In this document: positions 6,221-14,400 of the stretch, one piece after another | How the letters are laid out: each line of letters begins with the position of its first letter | Numbering within the stretch: position 1 is the first letter of the stretch | Assembly: GCA_003219925.1 (NCBI GenBank) | Contig: QHQU01000125.1 | Span: 1 to 14,536 of the forward strand | Reading direction: 5' to 3' | DNA length: 14,536 bases | Source: Verrucomicrobiota bacterium | GTDB taxonomy: Bacteria > Verrucomicrobiota > Verrucomicrobiia > Chthoniobacterales > UBA10450 | Made by a program: the position numbers and the translations under genes | Notes under the pieces: generated by a model | Seen by the model: only the letters and a program-made list of their open reading frames with translations | The model's database searches: none | Told to the model about the DNA's origin: nothing

Positions 6221-7240
6221 ATGGACGAAAAAGCCGCACAGGACTTGCTGCACGAACGATCATTTATCGGGCGCTCTATGCATTCCACCTTGCTCGCGAA
6301 TGAACGCGATCCGGAAATTCGTTTCGACACCAAGAAACAAATTGCCGCGTTCACCAGCCAGATTTGCGAGGTTATCGTTGGCAAAGCCGAAGCTGTAAAA
6401 CTGGCGGTCGCCTGTCTGCTCGCCCGGGGTCATCTCCTAATTGAAGATATCCCGGGGGTAGGTAAGACGACGCTATCGCAAGCCCTGGCTCGTTCCCTCG
6501 GCCTCGTCTTTCAGCGCATTCAATTCACCAGTGACCTGCTCCCCGCCGACATCCTCGGTAACTCAATTTTTGATCGGAACGAACAGCGTTTCGTATTTCA
6601 TCAGGGACCGCTCTTTTCGCAGGTGGTGCTGATCGATGAAGTGAACCGCGCTACCGCCAAGACGCAGAGCGCATTGCTGGAAGCGATGGAAGAACATCAG
6701 ATCTCGGCCGACGGCGTCACTTACGAGCTACCGCAGCCGTTTTTTGTCATCGCGACACAGAATCCGCAATATCAGGTGGGAACATTTCCATTGCCGGAAT
6801 CGCAATTGGATCGGTTTCTGATGCGAATCGAGCTGGGCGTGCCAGACCGCGCAAGCGAGCGGGCGATGCTTCTCGGGATGGATCGGCGCGAGATGCTCAA
6901 GGAATTAAATCCCGTTTTTGGCGCGGGAACATTGCTCGAGATTCAAGCAAAAGTGCGGACGATCCATACCTCATCGGCGCTGCTCGATTATCTCCAGGAT
7001 TTGCTGGAGGCATCGCGACAGCGCCATCGCACTGGTTTGTCGCCTCGGGCAGGTCTGGCCTTGCTGCATGCGTCGCAAGCCTGGGCCATGATGAACGGCC
7101 GCGACATGGTGTTGCCGGAAGACATTCAAGCCGTGGGGACCGCCGTTATGGCGCATCGGCTCGGACACGATATCGAGCAGTCCGGGGAAAGCGGTCGCAC
7201 GTTTGCCGATACTCTGTTGAAGAGCGTGCCGGTGCCATGA
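6221..7240 (+). CDS. MoxR family AAA+ ATPase
   Basis: This AAA+ ATPase of the MoxR group is a chaperone-like partner of DUF58 and von Willebrand-type proteins. In the 339-residue form from ATG at 6221, Walker A is IPGVGKTT (77-84), Walker B is VVLIDEVNRA (135-144), sensor 1 is IATQNP (177-182), an LDRFLMR arginine region lies at 196-202, and the lid with sensor 2 (GLSPRAGLALLHAS) is near 272-285. The start is uncertain: the frame opens at 6179, ATG 6278 is also possible, and no good Shine-Dalgarno sequence precedes any of them. The fold itself begins only after about residue 35 (FDTKKQIAAF). Its TGA overlaps the DUF58 ATG (ATGA), so the two genes are coupled. It probably activates or remodels the membrane proteins encoded downstream. 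Confidence 0.92.
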   Translation: MDEKAAQDLLHERSFIGRSMHSTLLANERDPEIRFDTKKQIAAFTSQICEVIVGKAEAVKLAVACLLARGHLLIEDIPGVGKTTLSQALARSLGLVFQRIQFTSDLLPADILGNSIFDRNEQRFVFHQGPLFSQVVLIDEVNRATAKTQSALLEAMEEHQISADGVTYELPQPFFVIATQNPQYQVGTFPLPESQLDRFLMRIELGVPDRASERAMLLGMDRREMLKELNPVFGAGTLLEIQAKVRTIHTSSALLDYLQDLLEASRQRHRTGLSPRAGLALLHASQAWAMMNGRDMVLPEDIQAVGTAVMAHRLGHDIEQSGESGRTFADTLLKSVPVP

Positions 7241-8136
7241 GGCAAGCTGCACCTTCCAAAAGCAGATTTCCCCTTTCCCCTACCACGAGTTTCGCCGGCC
7301 TGCTGTTTGTCTTGGTCGCAATCTGGTACGCTGCTTCCAGTCAAAATAACGCCGCCTCATATCTGCTCTTGTTCGCGCTCGCGAGCGTTTCTCTCGTCTC
7401 AATTCCGTGGACGTTCTCGAATATGGGAGGCTTGCAGGCAACGGTCGAATCGGTCAAACCCGCGTTCGCCGGCCAGGAGATTTCCTTAGCGGTGGAGGTC
7501 ACCAATGGATCGCGCGGCACCCGGTACGACATTGCGGTCGCGCTACCTGATTTGGGCGACGCTCACGAACGCATCGACGAAATTCCCGCCGGCAAAGCTG
7601 CCCGGACTGTGCTTCGATTTCCCGCGGCGATCCGGGGCGAGCATGAGGTAGGAAGACTGCAGCTGACCAGTGCCTATCCGCTCGGGTTCTTGCGGGTCGT
7701 GAAACAGCTTCCGAGTCCGCAACGTTATGTTGTCTATCCGAAGCCCGCTGGCGAGCAGCGTTTGCCGGCCGAGACTTCGCGTTCCGGGCAATCCAGCTCG
7801 CGAAGGGAGTTCGGAGAGGGCGATGATTTCGCCGGCGTTCGCGCATATGTGCGGGGCGAATCCCAACGCCACATCGATTGGAAAGCGGTCGCGCGCGGAC
7901 AGGCATTGATGACGAAACAATTTACCGCGGAATCGGACGGCCTGCTCTATCTCGATTTTGCGGCGGTGCGGCTCGACGATCTAGAAGCGCGCCTTTCGCA
8001 ACTCACGCTCTGGGTAATCGAGGCGGAACGTGCGCGACGCCCTTACGGGCTTCGTCTGCCCGCGATTGAAATTCCGCCGTCACTAGGCGAGCCGCATCTC
8101 CATCGCTGCCTGCATGCACTCGCCTTGTTCAAATGA
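7237..8136 (+). CDS. DUF58 domain membrane protein
   Basis: This 299-residue protein has two N-terminal transmembrane helices (about residues 17-32 and 41-58). An extracytoplasmic beta-rich region follows with RGEHEVGRLQLTSAYPLGFLRV (133-154). The DUF58 signature is GEGDDFAGVRAYVRGESQ through RHIDWKAVAR (193-220), with its characteristic R..D and W residues. DUF58 proteins accompany MoxR ATPases and transglutaminase membrane proteins in many bacteria; their biochemical role is unproven, and some have von Willebrand-like folds. It is joined by ATGA overlaps to both neighbours, so the three proteins are probably made in a fixed ratio. Confidence 0.9.
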   Translation: MRQAAPSKSRFPLSPTTSFAGLLFVLVAIWYAASSQNNAASYLLLFALASVSLVSIPWTFSNMGGLQATVESVKPAFAGQEISLAVEVTNGSRGTRYDIAVALPDLGDAHERIDEIPAGKAARTVLRFPAAIRGEHEVGRLQLTSAYPLGFLRVVKQLPSPQRYVVYPKPAGEQRLPAETSRSGQSSSRREFGEGDDFAGVRAYVRGESQRHIDWKAVARGQALMTKQFTAESDGLLYLDFAAVRLDDLEARLSQLTLWVIEAERARRPYGLRLPAIEIPPSLGEPHLHRCLHALALFK

Positions 8137-10133
8137 AGACGCTGCGAAAAAAAGACACGCGCGTTCCGCGCCGACCGCTTTTATGGCTGGCGGCAGCGTT
8201 GCTTTTCACATTGCCGCCAATGTTTGGGACTCTCCCGTCGTGGGTACCCTTGCTATTTTTGATCGCGCTCGCCGCGAAGTTCTGGATGGAACCGAAAGGT
8301 TATCGTCTCCGCTCCTTAATTTGGAAATTGGTTTTCGTAGCCCTAATTTTGTCCCTGCTTTTCTTCAGCTACGGCTCGCTTAGGGGAATGGAGCCCGGCG
8401 TTTCCCTCATTGTCCTGTTGACGTCGGTCAAGATTTTGGAAGCTCACACTGCGCGCGAATTCCACATCATGATCATGGTGGCGTGGATTCTATGCTTGTG
8501 CGGATTTTTCCTCTCTCAGAACTTGGCAATCGCGCTCTGTCTGCTTATCGCCTTCGCTTTACTGCTCGTCGCGCTTATCCAGTTTCATCGCGGCTTATCA
8601 TCCGCCTTTTGGCCACCGATTCGCATCGCTGCCAAACTTCTCGCCCAGGCCGTGCCCCTTATTATTTTGCTGTTCCTCTTTTTTCCGCGCATCAATACCG
8701 GACTCCGATTTCAGATTGCGCCGCAACGTGGAGCATCCGCTGGCTTCTCCGACCGGCTCTCGCCCGGGAGCGTTGCAGTTTTGGCTAATTCTTCGGCGGC
8801 AGCTTTCCGGGCCGAGTTTCCCGATGGCAAAATCCCTCCTCTCAGTGCGATGTACTGGCGCGGTGTCGTGATGTGGCACGGCGAAGGTTTGGAATGGAAA
8901 GCGCCAGCCGGTCCGGCGGCACTGCCTCGTACCAGCCAAGGCCCGCCCCGCGGTGAAGCGATTCGGCAATGGATTACGATTGAACCGCATGACGCGCACT
9001 GGATGTTCGCGCTCGATTGGCCAGTGAATTCGCCTTCCGGTGCAGTGCTCGCGCCCGGCAATTATTTGTGGAGTAATCAGCCTATTCACAAACCGCGGCG
9101 ATACGAAGTTACATCTTATCCGGAGATTCCGAATAACCGGCTCCATTCGCGCGAACGCGAGCCCTTGCTTCAGGTCCCCGCTTCGATCAGTCCCGCAGCG
9201 CGCGCGTTGGCACAGTCCTGGGCGACCGAAAAGCCAAACCCACGTGCGATCGTAAACAAAGCCTTGGAGTTTTTTCGCACCCAGGGGTTTCACTATTCGT
9301 TTTCCCCTGGCCAATATGGAAAGAACGACCTTGATGAATTCCTTTTTCATCGCCGCCTCGGATTTTGCGAACACTACGCCGCCAGTTTCGCCACCCTAAT
9401 GCGATTGGCTGGAATTCCCGCGCGCGTGGTTACTGGCTATTTAGGCGGGGAATATAATGAGATTGGGCACTTCTTTCTCGTACGACAAGCTGATGCCCAT
9501 GCCTGGTGCGAAGTTTGGTTTCCAGATAGCGGATGGGAAAGAGTCGATCCCACTGCCGTCGTCGCTCCGGATCGCGTGAATTTAGGAGTGAATTTCTTTT
9601 TGGAAAGACGTGCCGCCACCGGCCAACTGGATAATACCCAGAGCGCATTCGCGAGACAGCTGGCGCGCTGGCCGATATTCGGCAGAGCCCGACTCGGCTG
9701 GCAGACGCTCAGTTATGCCTGGGACACTCGAGTTCTAAGCTTTGATGGCGACGAGCAGGCGTCATTTTTTGCGTCGCTCGGAATGGCCGGGCATCGACCG
9801 ATCTTTTTCATTGTTGGCACCTTATCTTTCGCAACCGCGCTGCTTACTCTTTACGCGGGATGGACGCATTTGCGGACTCGCCCCGGTGGTAACCGCGTCA
9901 AAATTATGTATGAAACCTTTTGCCGGAAAGCGGCCAGGCTGGGAGCGTCGCGCAATCCGTCAGAAGGTCCGCTGGATTTCTCGGTTCGAGCTACACGATT
10001 GTTGCCTAACGAATCCGAGCGGATCCGGCGTATCGCGAATACCTATATCGCACTACGCTACGCTCCCGCACCCGATCCAATGATGCTCGAACAATTCGCC
10101 AAAGAAGTGAACGCCTTTGTCCGCGCTTCCTAA
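8133..10133 (+). CDS. TgpA-like membrane transglutaminase (DUF3488 + transglutaminase core + DUF4129-like)
   Basis: This 666-residue membrane enzyme follows the TgpA plan. About six transmembrane helices occupy residues 15-185, a periplasmic region follows, then a transglutaminase-like core, a last helix at about 556-577 and a cytoplasmic C-terminal tail resembling DUF4129. The catalytic triad is intact: Cys412 (RRLGFCEHYAASFA), His456 (DAHAWCEVW) and Asp472 (WERVDPTA). The core probably acts on peptides or proteins on the outer side of the membrane. In Pseudomonas aeruginosa the related TgpA is essential, which is known of that homologue and not shown here. ATG at 8133 overlaps the DUF58 stop (ATGA). 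No frameshift or truncation is seen. Confidence 0.92.
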   Translation: MKTLRKKDTRVPRRPLLWLAAALLFTLPPMFGTLPSWVPLLFLIALAAKFWMEPKGYRLRSLIWKLVFVALILSLLFFSYGSLRGMEPGVSLIVLLTSVKILEAHTAREFHIMIMVAWILCLCGFFLSQNLAIALCLLIAFALLLVALIQFHRGLSSAFWPPIRIAAKLLAQAVPLIILLFLFFPRINTGLRFQIAPQRGASAGFSDRLSPGSVAVLANSSAAAFRAEFPDGKIPPLSAMYWRGVVMWHGEGLEWKAPAGPAALPRTSQGPPRGEAIRQWITIEPHDAHWMFALDWPVNSPSGAVLAPGNYLWSNQPIHKPRRYEVTSYPEIPNNRLHSREREPLLQVPASISPAARALAQSWATEKPNPRAIVNKALEFFRTQGFHYSFSPGQYGKNDLDEFLFHRRLGFCEHYAASFATLMRLAGIPARVVTGYLGGEYNEIGHFFLVRQADAHAWCEVWFPDSGWERVDPTAVVAPDRVNLGVNFFLERRAATGQLDNTQSAFARQLARWPIFGRARLGWQTLSYAWDTRVLSFDGDEQASFFASLGMAGHRPIFFIVGTLSFATALLTLYAGWTHLRTRPGGNRVKIMYETFCRKAARLGASRNPSEGPLDFSVRATRLLPNESERIRRIANTYIALRYAPAPDPMMLEQFAKEVNAFVRAS

Positions 10134-10146
10134 TCTGAGCGCAGGC

Positions 10147-10223
10147 CGCGGCGAGTGTTCCCAACATTCCAAAGCTATTGCGAACCCGAGTTGCGCCGCG
10201 CCCATGACACGTGAACACTTCGC
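10147..10223 (+). promoter_or_regulatory. Alternative inverted repeats in the ABC-F leader
   Basis: The left arm at 10147-10160 can pair two ways. Its CGCGGCG part (10147-10153) matches CGCCGCG at 10194-10200. Its GCGAGTGTTC part (10151-10160) matches GAACACT-T-CGC at 10213-10223, with one bulged T. The two pairings share bases and exclude each other. The second right arm lies within the nine-codon mini-ORF. This resembles a leader switch but could be chance; loops are about 40 and 52 bases. Confidence 0.3.
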
Positions 10224-10233
10224 GTTCTCCTAA
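10204..10233 (+). CDS. Possible nine-codon leader peptide upstream of ABC-F
   Basis: ATG at 10204 opens a frame reading MTREHFAFS and stops at TAA 10231-10233. The final A of that stop is the first base of the ABC-F ATG (TAATG), so it could couple translation. The ABC-F start has no Shine-Dalgarno sequence of its own (CGCGTTCTCC precedes it), which makes coupling attractive. The mini-ORF has no strong Shine-Dalgarno sequence either. Short leader ORFs are known before some antibiotic-resistance ABC-F genes; here the idea is inference. Confidence 0.3.
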   Translation: MTREHFAFS

Positions 10234-12185
10234 TGCTTACCGTCTCCCAGCTCAGCAAATCCTTTAGCGGTCGCATCCTCTTTGATGATGTCTCGCTGCA
10301 GGTCAATCGGGGAGACCGCATCGGATTGGTCGGCCCAAATGGCGCCGGTAAGTCAACATTGTTTTCGCTGATCCTGGGTGAGGCATCGCCCGATACCGGT
10401 CAGATTACTATCGAGAAAAGCGCGACGATTGGGTTCCTTCCGCAGGAAACGGCGGCGGCGAAGGATGAAACCGTCCTCGAGCTGGCATTGGCGACAACGC
10501 CGGAGCTCTCCGAAGCGCAGAAGGTCATTAAACAACACGAGTTGGGAAGTGGCTCAGACGACGGAGCCTATCATCGCGCGTTGCACATTTTCGACGAGCA
10601 CGGCGGCTGGCAACTTGAACCGAAGGCGAAGCGAGTACTCGCCGGACTCGCTTTTTGCGAAAGCGATTTCGATCGGACAGCGCAGGCCATGAGCGGTGGC
10701 TGGATCATGCGTGCGCACTTGGCGCGGCTTCTGGTAATGGAGCCCGATCTTCTCCTGCTCGATGAGCCGACCAACCATCTCGATCTTGAATCCCTCCAAT
10801 GGTTCCAAGAATTTCTGAGAAATTACCCGGGTGCGATTGTCATGATCTCGCACGATCGCGAATTTTTGAATCAATTAGTCGGGAGCATTGTCGAGATCGC
10901 GAATGCGAAGCTCGTCCGTTATCGCGGCAACTGGGATAACTACGTCGAAGAGAAAGCTGCGCGTGAAATGCAACAGCTCTCAGCCTACAAAAATCAGCAA
11001 AAGGAAATCGCGTCGCTGCAATTGTTCGCCGATCGATTCCGCGCCAAGGCGAGCAAAGCGTCACAAGCGCAAAGCAAGCTCAAGCAGATCGATCGCATGG
11101 AAAAAATTGGCGCCCCGACGGCGCCTGGAAAAACGATCAAGTTCCATTTTCCGCAGCCGAAGCGCAGTGGTCTTCGCGCCATTACGCTAAAAGATGTTAA
11201 TCATGCCTATGGCGATCTTGTCGTTTATCGCGGCTTGAACTTTCATGCCGAGCGCGGGCAGCGGACCGTCCTGGTTGGACCGAACGGCGCTGGCAAGTCG
11301 ACGCTTCTCAAATTGCTCGGAGGAGTGCTGCCGGTGCAACACGGCACGCGTGAGCCAGGCCACAATGTTCGCGTCGGATACTTCTCGCAAAACCGAATCG
11401 ACGTGCTCAATACGAAACTCACCGTCCTTGAGAGCGCGTTGGACGCGCCCAATCCGGTGTCGGAGCAGACCGCGCGCACCGTTCTCGGGGCATTTCTTTT
11501 TCGCGGCGACGATGTTTTTAAATCGGTCGCCGTGCTAAGCGGAGGAGAAAAATCGCGCTTGGCTCTGGTTAAACTTTTACTCGATCCCCCCAACCTCTTG
11601 CTCATGGACGAGCCGACTACGCATTTGGACATCGGCTCGATCGACGCCCTCATCGCGGCGCTCAAGCAATATCACGGGACTCTCATCTTCATCAGCCACG
11701 ACGTACATTTCATCCGCGCGATTGCAACGAGCGTTCTGCACATTACCGTCAGTCCGGCTCAGACCGGAAGTCGCCTCACATCTTATCCCGGCAACTACCA
11801 GTACTATTTGGATAAATCGAAGGCTGTCTCGGCCCGGACGGCACTTACTGCCGGCTCTAGCCCAAATAACGGACAATTGACAACCGAGAACGTTGCCCGA
11901 AGAGCGGGGGGCTTGCGCGAACAGAAAGTGCAAAAACGTTTGCAAGCGGAGGCACGCACTGCCATCGCCCGGAAGAAGCGCGAAAAAGAGAAACACGTTC
12001 ACGCGCTCGAAATGAAAATTGCCGCCTTGGAAGGCCAGCAAAGGGAACTCGTCACCGCTCTCGAAGATCCAGCCGCTTACCAACCGGGCGGGCGCGCCGT
12101 CGCCCTCAATCGTGAACTATCCGCCGTGACGGATGATCTCGCTCGACTAACAAAAGAATGGGAAACCGCTACTGCTGGGGACTAG
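10233..12185 (+). CDS. ABC-F family ATP-binding protein
   Basis: This soluble protein has 650 residues and two ABC domains, no membrane helices, and acts at the ribosome in the family members studied. Domain 1 has Walker A GPNGAGKS (34-41), signature MSGGW (153-157), Walker B LLLLDEPTNHLD (173-184) and ISHD. The inter-domain linker (about 238-310) is rich in Lys, Arg and Gln, as expected of the tRNA-interacting arm. Domain 2 has Walker A GPNGAGKS (349-356), LSGGEKSR (435-442) and DEPTTHLD, where Thr replaces the usual Asn of TNHLD. A Lys/Glu-rich coiled coil occupies about 560-645, as in Uup and YheS-like members. Residues about 543-552 (SPNNGQLTTE) look like a low-complexity insertion built from heptamer repeats. 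Housekeeping translation factor versus antibiotic protection cannot be decided from sequence alone. It converges on, and overlaps by 17 bases, the NTF2-like gene. Confidence 0.92.
   Translation: MLTVSQLSKSFSGRILFDDVSLQVNRGDRIGLVGPNGAGKSTLFSLILGEASPDTGQITIEKSATIGFLPQETAAAKDETVLELALATTPELSEAQKVIKQHELGSGSDDGAYHRALHIFDEHGGWQLEPKAKRVLAGLAFCESDFDRTAQAMSGGWIMRAHLARLLVMEPDLLLLDEPTNHLDLESLQWFQEFLRNYPGAIVMISHDREFLNQLVGSIVEIANAKLVRYRGNWDNYVEEKAAREMQQLSAYKNQQKEIASLQLFADRFRAKASKASQAQSKLKQIDRMEKIGAPTAPGKTIKFHFPQPKRSGLRAITLKDVNHAYGDLVVYRGLNFHAERGQRTVLVGPNGAGKSTLLKLLGGVLPVQHGTREPGHNVRVGYFSQNRIDVLNTKLTVLESALDAPNPVSEQTARTVLGAFLFRGDDVFKSVAVLSGGEKSRLALVKLLLDPPNLLLMDEPTTHLDIGSIDALIAALKQYHGTLIFISHDVHFIRAIATSVLHITVSPAQTGSRLTSYPGNYQYYLDKSKAVSARTALTAGSSPNNGQLTTENVARRAGGLREQKVQKRLQAEARTAIARKKREKEKHVHALEMKIAALEGQQRELVTALEDPAAYQPGGRAVALNRELSAVTDDLARLTKEWETATAGD
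11863..11890 (+). repeat. Degenerate heptamer repeat inside the ABC-F gene
   Basis: Four consecutive 7-base units with a shared ACAA/AGAA end (for example CGGACAA then TTGACAA) span 11863-11890. They encode part of the linker between the second ABC domain and the C-terminal coiled coil. The units resemble, loosely, the heptamers found between genes at 12667-12701 and 14434-14461. Confidence 0.4.
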
Positions 12186-12669
12186 CTCCGTCTGCCCCCG
12201 GCAGATACTTTTCCGGAATTGGTGCTCTTGCATTTTCCTGCTGCCAGTAAATCGAGACGATCCACCAGCGCCTGCCATCGTTGAATAGCTGGACGCTGTT
12301 GATCCCGCGCATAAATGGCTCAGGATCATCTTCGTTGTGACGCGACTCGTAGGTGCTCCAGACATGCGCCATCTGACCGAACTGTTCGGTGCGCCGCGCA
12401 ATTTCCTTTTCGTAGAAACCGCTCTCCTCAAAGAATGGTTCCACTCGCGCGATGAATCCCTCAATATCCAGAATGTGCGGCGCAAGATCCATGTTTTCCG
12501 TCCCGGCCTTCATCGCCGTTGGAATCAAACGCGCGCCCGGAAGGTACAACGAACGTTCGCGGTCCCAGTCGCGCTTCTTTCCGGCTGGGCCTGAAATTCC
12601 GTCGTAGACTGCGGTGATGATCGAGTCGATCGTCGCGACATCAGCCGGATTAGCTTCTAATTTCAACAT
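12169..12669 (-). CDS. NTF2/SnoaL-like family protein
   Basis: This 166-residue protein has the layout of a SnoaL-like, NTF2-fold protein. An N-terminal helix (DVATIDSIITAVYDGISG) is followed by RDWDRERSLYLPGARLIP, a helix at IEGFIARVEPFFEESGFYEKEI, and the final strands AHVWSTYESRH, INSVQLFNDGRRWWIVSIYWQQE (about 123-145). This fold serves both enzymes and non-catalytic binding proteins; no active-site set is clear. No signal peptide is visible. It follows the FAD oxidoreductase by 33 bases on the same strand and is probably co-transcribed, but a shared pathway is only inference. No Shine-Dalgarno sequence precedes its ATG; a heptamer repeat array occupies that gap. Its 3' end overlaps the convergent ABC-F gene. 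Confidence 0.85.
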   Translation of the reverse strand: MLKLEANPADVATIDSIITAVYDGISGPAGKKRDWDRERSLYLPGARLIPTAMKAGTENMDLAPHILDIEGFIARVEPFFEESGFYEKEIARRTEQFGQMAHVWSTYESRHNEDDPEPFMRGINSVQLFNDGRRWWIVSIYWQQENARAPIPEKYLPGADGASPQQ

Positions 12670-12701
12670 TGGATGTTCGGTGTTGGAGGCTAGGTGTTTT
12701 G
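12667..12701 (-). repeat. Five-unit heptamer array filling an intergenic gap
   Basis: On the minus strand five consecutive 7-base units, best described by consensus TCCAACA (for example TCCAACA then CCGAACA), run from 12701 to 12667. The last unit, TCCAATG, contains the start codon of the NTF2-like gene. The array begins one base after the TAA of the FAD oxidoreductase (12703-12705), so it fills almost the whole gap. Confidence 0.6.
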
Positions 12702-12702
12702 C

Positions 12703-14286
12703 TTATGTCTTCATTGCCTCCAGGACCTTGCGCGCCGCATTGTGCCCGGGAATGCCACTGACGGCGCCGCCACGTTGCGCGCTCGATCCGCAGAAGAAGA
12801 CATTCTCGTATTCCGTCTCGACGCCCCAGGTCCCTCTTTGAGTTTTCGTGGTGGCGAATGGCCAGGTCGGTGCGTCGTGAAAAATGTTCCCATGATACAT
12901 TCCTAACGAGTCTTCGATATCGACCGGACTTTTACTTTCGAGGCAGAGAGTGCCGTCGCGTCCGACCGCAAGACAATCTTCCAGCGGCTCTTCCAGCCAC
13001 TGGTTCATACTGGCGAGGAATTTCTTCTCCGCTTCTTTCCGCACCGTCCCATTGTCGCGCGCGAACAAGCGCCAGGGCGCGTCCAATCCGAACAGCGTTA
13101 TGGTATGATAACCTTGTTCACTCAAATCCGGCGAGAGAATGCTGTTGTCCGTGAGCGTGTGACAATAGACTTCGCAAGGCGTTTTATCTGGCAGGCGCCC
13201 CTGCGCGGCCTGCTCGTAGCTCAGATTCATCTGCTCGTACCCTTCGTCACTGTGAAACGTTCCGCACCACGCTTCGGCCGCCGGATACTTCTTTGCCTTC
13301 AAGGTCGGCAGCTTGCGCAAAAGCATGTTGATCTTGAAGACAGACCCTTCATCGGTCGCATCCGGCTGAAATGGCTTGCCGGTAAACTTCGCCAGCACGT
13401 TGGGACCGAAGTTTAGGAGGAGAAACCGCGCCTCGATTGTCTGCCGCTTTCCTACCATTTCAAACTCAACGGAAGGGCTTTTTCCATTCAAGCTCAGCGC
13501 GCTTATCCTAATACCCGTTAGAAACTCTGCGCCGCTTCGACGCGCCGCCTCTTCCAGTTCGCGCGCCACTCCTCCCATTCCTCCCACCGGCACCTTCCAT
13601 TCCCCCGTCTTGTTTCCGATTAAATGATAAAGAAAACAACGGTTCTGGACGAGCGACGGATCATGCGGCTGCGTAAAGAGACCAACCTTCGCGTCGGTCA
13701 TGGCAAGCCCGCGCACCAGATCATTTTGCAAATAACGCTCGATCGCTAGTCCGAGGGGTTCTTCCGCCAAACTGCGCCACGCTTCCCGGGAAATATCATC
13801 GACATCAAACCGGCGGCGAAACTCTTCTTTCGCAACCAGGGGTTCCAGCATGCTGTCCCAGCAATGCTCGGCGAAAACGCGCGATAAGTTATAGAACTTC
13901 TTTAGCTGCTCAAACTCGGTATCGCTGCCGGTAAGATCGATCATCGACTTTCGACCCACCTCCTTGTCGACATTGCTTAGGAGCAGGCCGTCGTGTCGCC
14001 CGTTCTTCGCGTAGGGCGTGAACGATCCCGTCGCGCGCCGCCGCAGCTCGAGATTTAATCCCAGATCGCGAATAATTTTTTCAGGAAAAAGGCTAACGAG
14101 ATATGAGTAACGCGACAGTCGCGCCTCGTAATCGGGAAACACTTTCTGCGAAGTAGTGGCTCCGCCGATATAGTCGTTTTTTTCCAAAAGGAGTACGCTG
14201 AGACCCGCCCGCCCGAGATAACTCGCAGCCACCAGCCCATTATGCCCCGCTCCCAGAATAACGACGTCATATGCTGACTTGATCAT
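12703..14286 (-). CDS. FAD-dependent oxidoreductase, phytoene dehydrogenase / PYROXD2-like
   Basis: This flavoprotein has 527 residues from ATG at 14286. The N-terminal dinucleotide-binding fold is YDVVILGAGHNGLVAASYLGRAG, with the G-A-G-H-N-G motif at residues 12-17, and Glu35 (VLLLEK) for the FAD ribose. GGATTSQKVFPDY (41-53) follows, as in CrtI-type desaturases and their PYROXD2 relatives. The C terminus carries the closing FAD motif NVFFCGSSAQRGGAVSG then IPGHNAA. There is no carotenoid synthase gene nearby and the length and motifs fit the PYROXD2-like branch, so I would not call it a carotenoid desaturase. The frame opens at 14337, but the first 17 residues (with HEHEN) look non-conserved, and MIKSAYDVVILGAG is the natural start. 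It is probably the first gene of a two-gene operon with the NTF2-like gene. Confidence 0.88.
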   Translation of the reverse strand: MIKSAYDVVILGAGHNGLVAASYLGRAGLSVLLLEKNDYIGGATTSQKVFPDYEARLSRYSYLVSLFPEKIIRDLGLNLELRRRATGSFTPYAKNGRHDGLLLSNVDKEVGRKSMIDLTGSDTEFEQLKKFYNLSRVFAEHCWDSMLEPLVAKEEFRRRFDVDDISREAWRSLAEEPLGLAIERYLQNDLVRGLAMTDAKVGLFTQPHDPSLVQNRCFLYHLIGNKTGEWKVPVGGMGGVARELEEAARRSGAEFLTGIRISALSLNGKSPSVEFEMVGKRQTIEARFLLLNFGPNVLAKFTGKPFQPDATDEGSVFKINMLLRKLPTLKAKKYPAAEAWCGTFHSDEGYEQMNLSYEQAAQGRLPDKTPCEVYCHTLTDNSILSPDLSEQGYHTITLFGLDAPWRLFARDNGTVRKEAEKKFLASMNQWLEEPLEDCLAVGRDGTLCLESKSPVDIEDSLGMYHGNIFHDAPTWPFATTKTQRGTWGVETEYENVFFCGSSAQRGGAVSGIPGHNAARKVLEAMKT

Positions 14287-14400
14287 GCTATCGTCATTCT
14301 CATGCTCATGCTCGATTAAACAACCAGAAAAAGGCAAAGCAGGACACGGGTAAGCGGCGTGTTCTTCGCCCGCGACACCGCGCGCGGAATCACGCCGAAG

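Noticed and set aside
7499..7920. Two long minus-strand ORFs within the DUF58 gene
   Set aside because: They lie opposite a gene with clear motifs, have Arg/Pro/Ala-rich shadow composition and show no domain.
8598..9374. 258-residue minus-strand ORF inside the TgpA-like gene
   Set aside because: Long but antisense to a well-supported enzyme with an intact catalytic triad; composition is shadow-like and no motif is recognisable.
10161..10174. Two heptamer-like units (CCCAACA, TTCCAAA) before the ABC-F gene
   Set aside because: Only two poorly matching units; too little to call an array.
11577..12083. 168-residue minus-strand ORF opposite the ABC-F C terminus
   Set aside because: Antisense shadow of the second ABC domain and coiled coil; no Shine-Dalgarno sequence or motif.
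12667..12701. CRISPR array interpretation of the heptamer repeats
   Set aside because: Units are 7 bases with no spacers and no cas genes are present; this is a tandem repeat.
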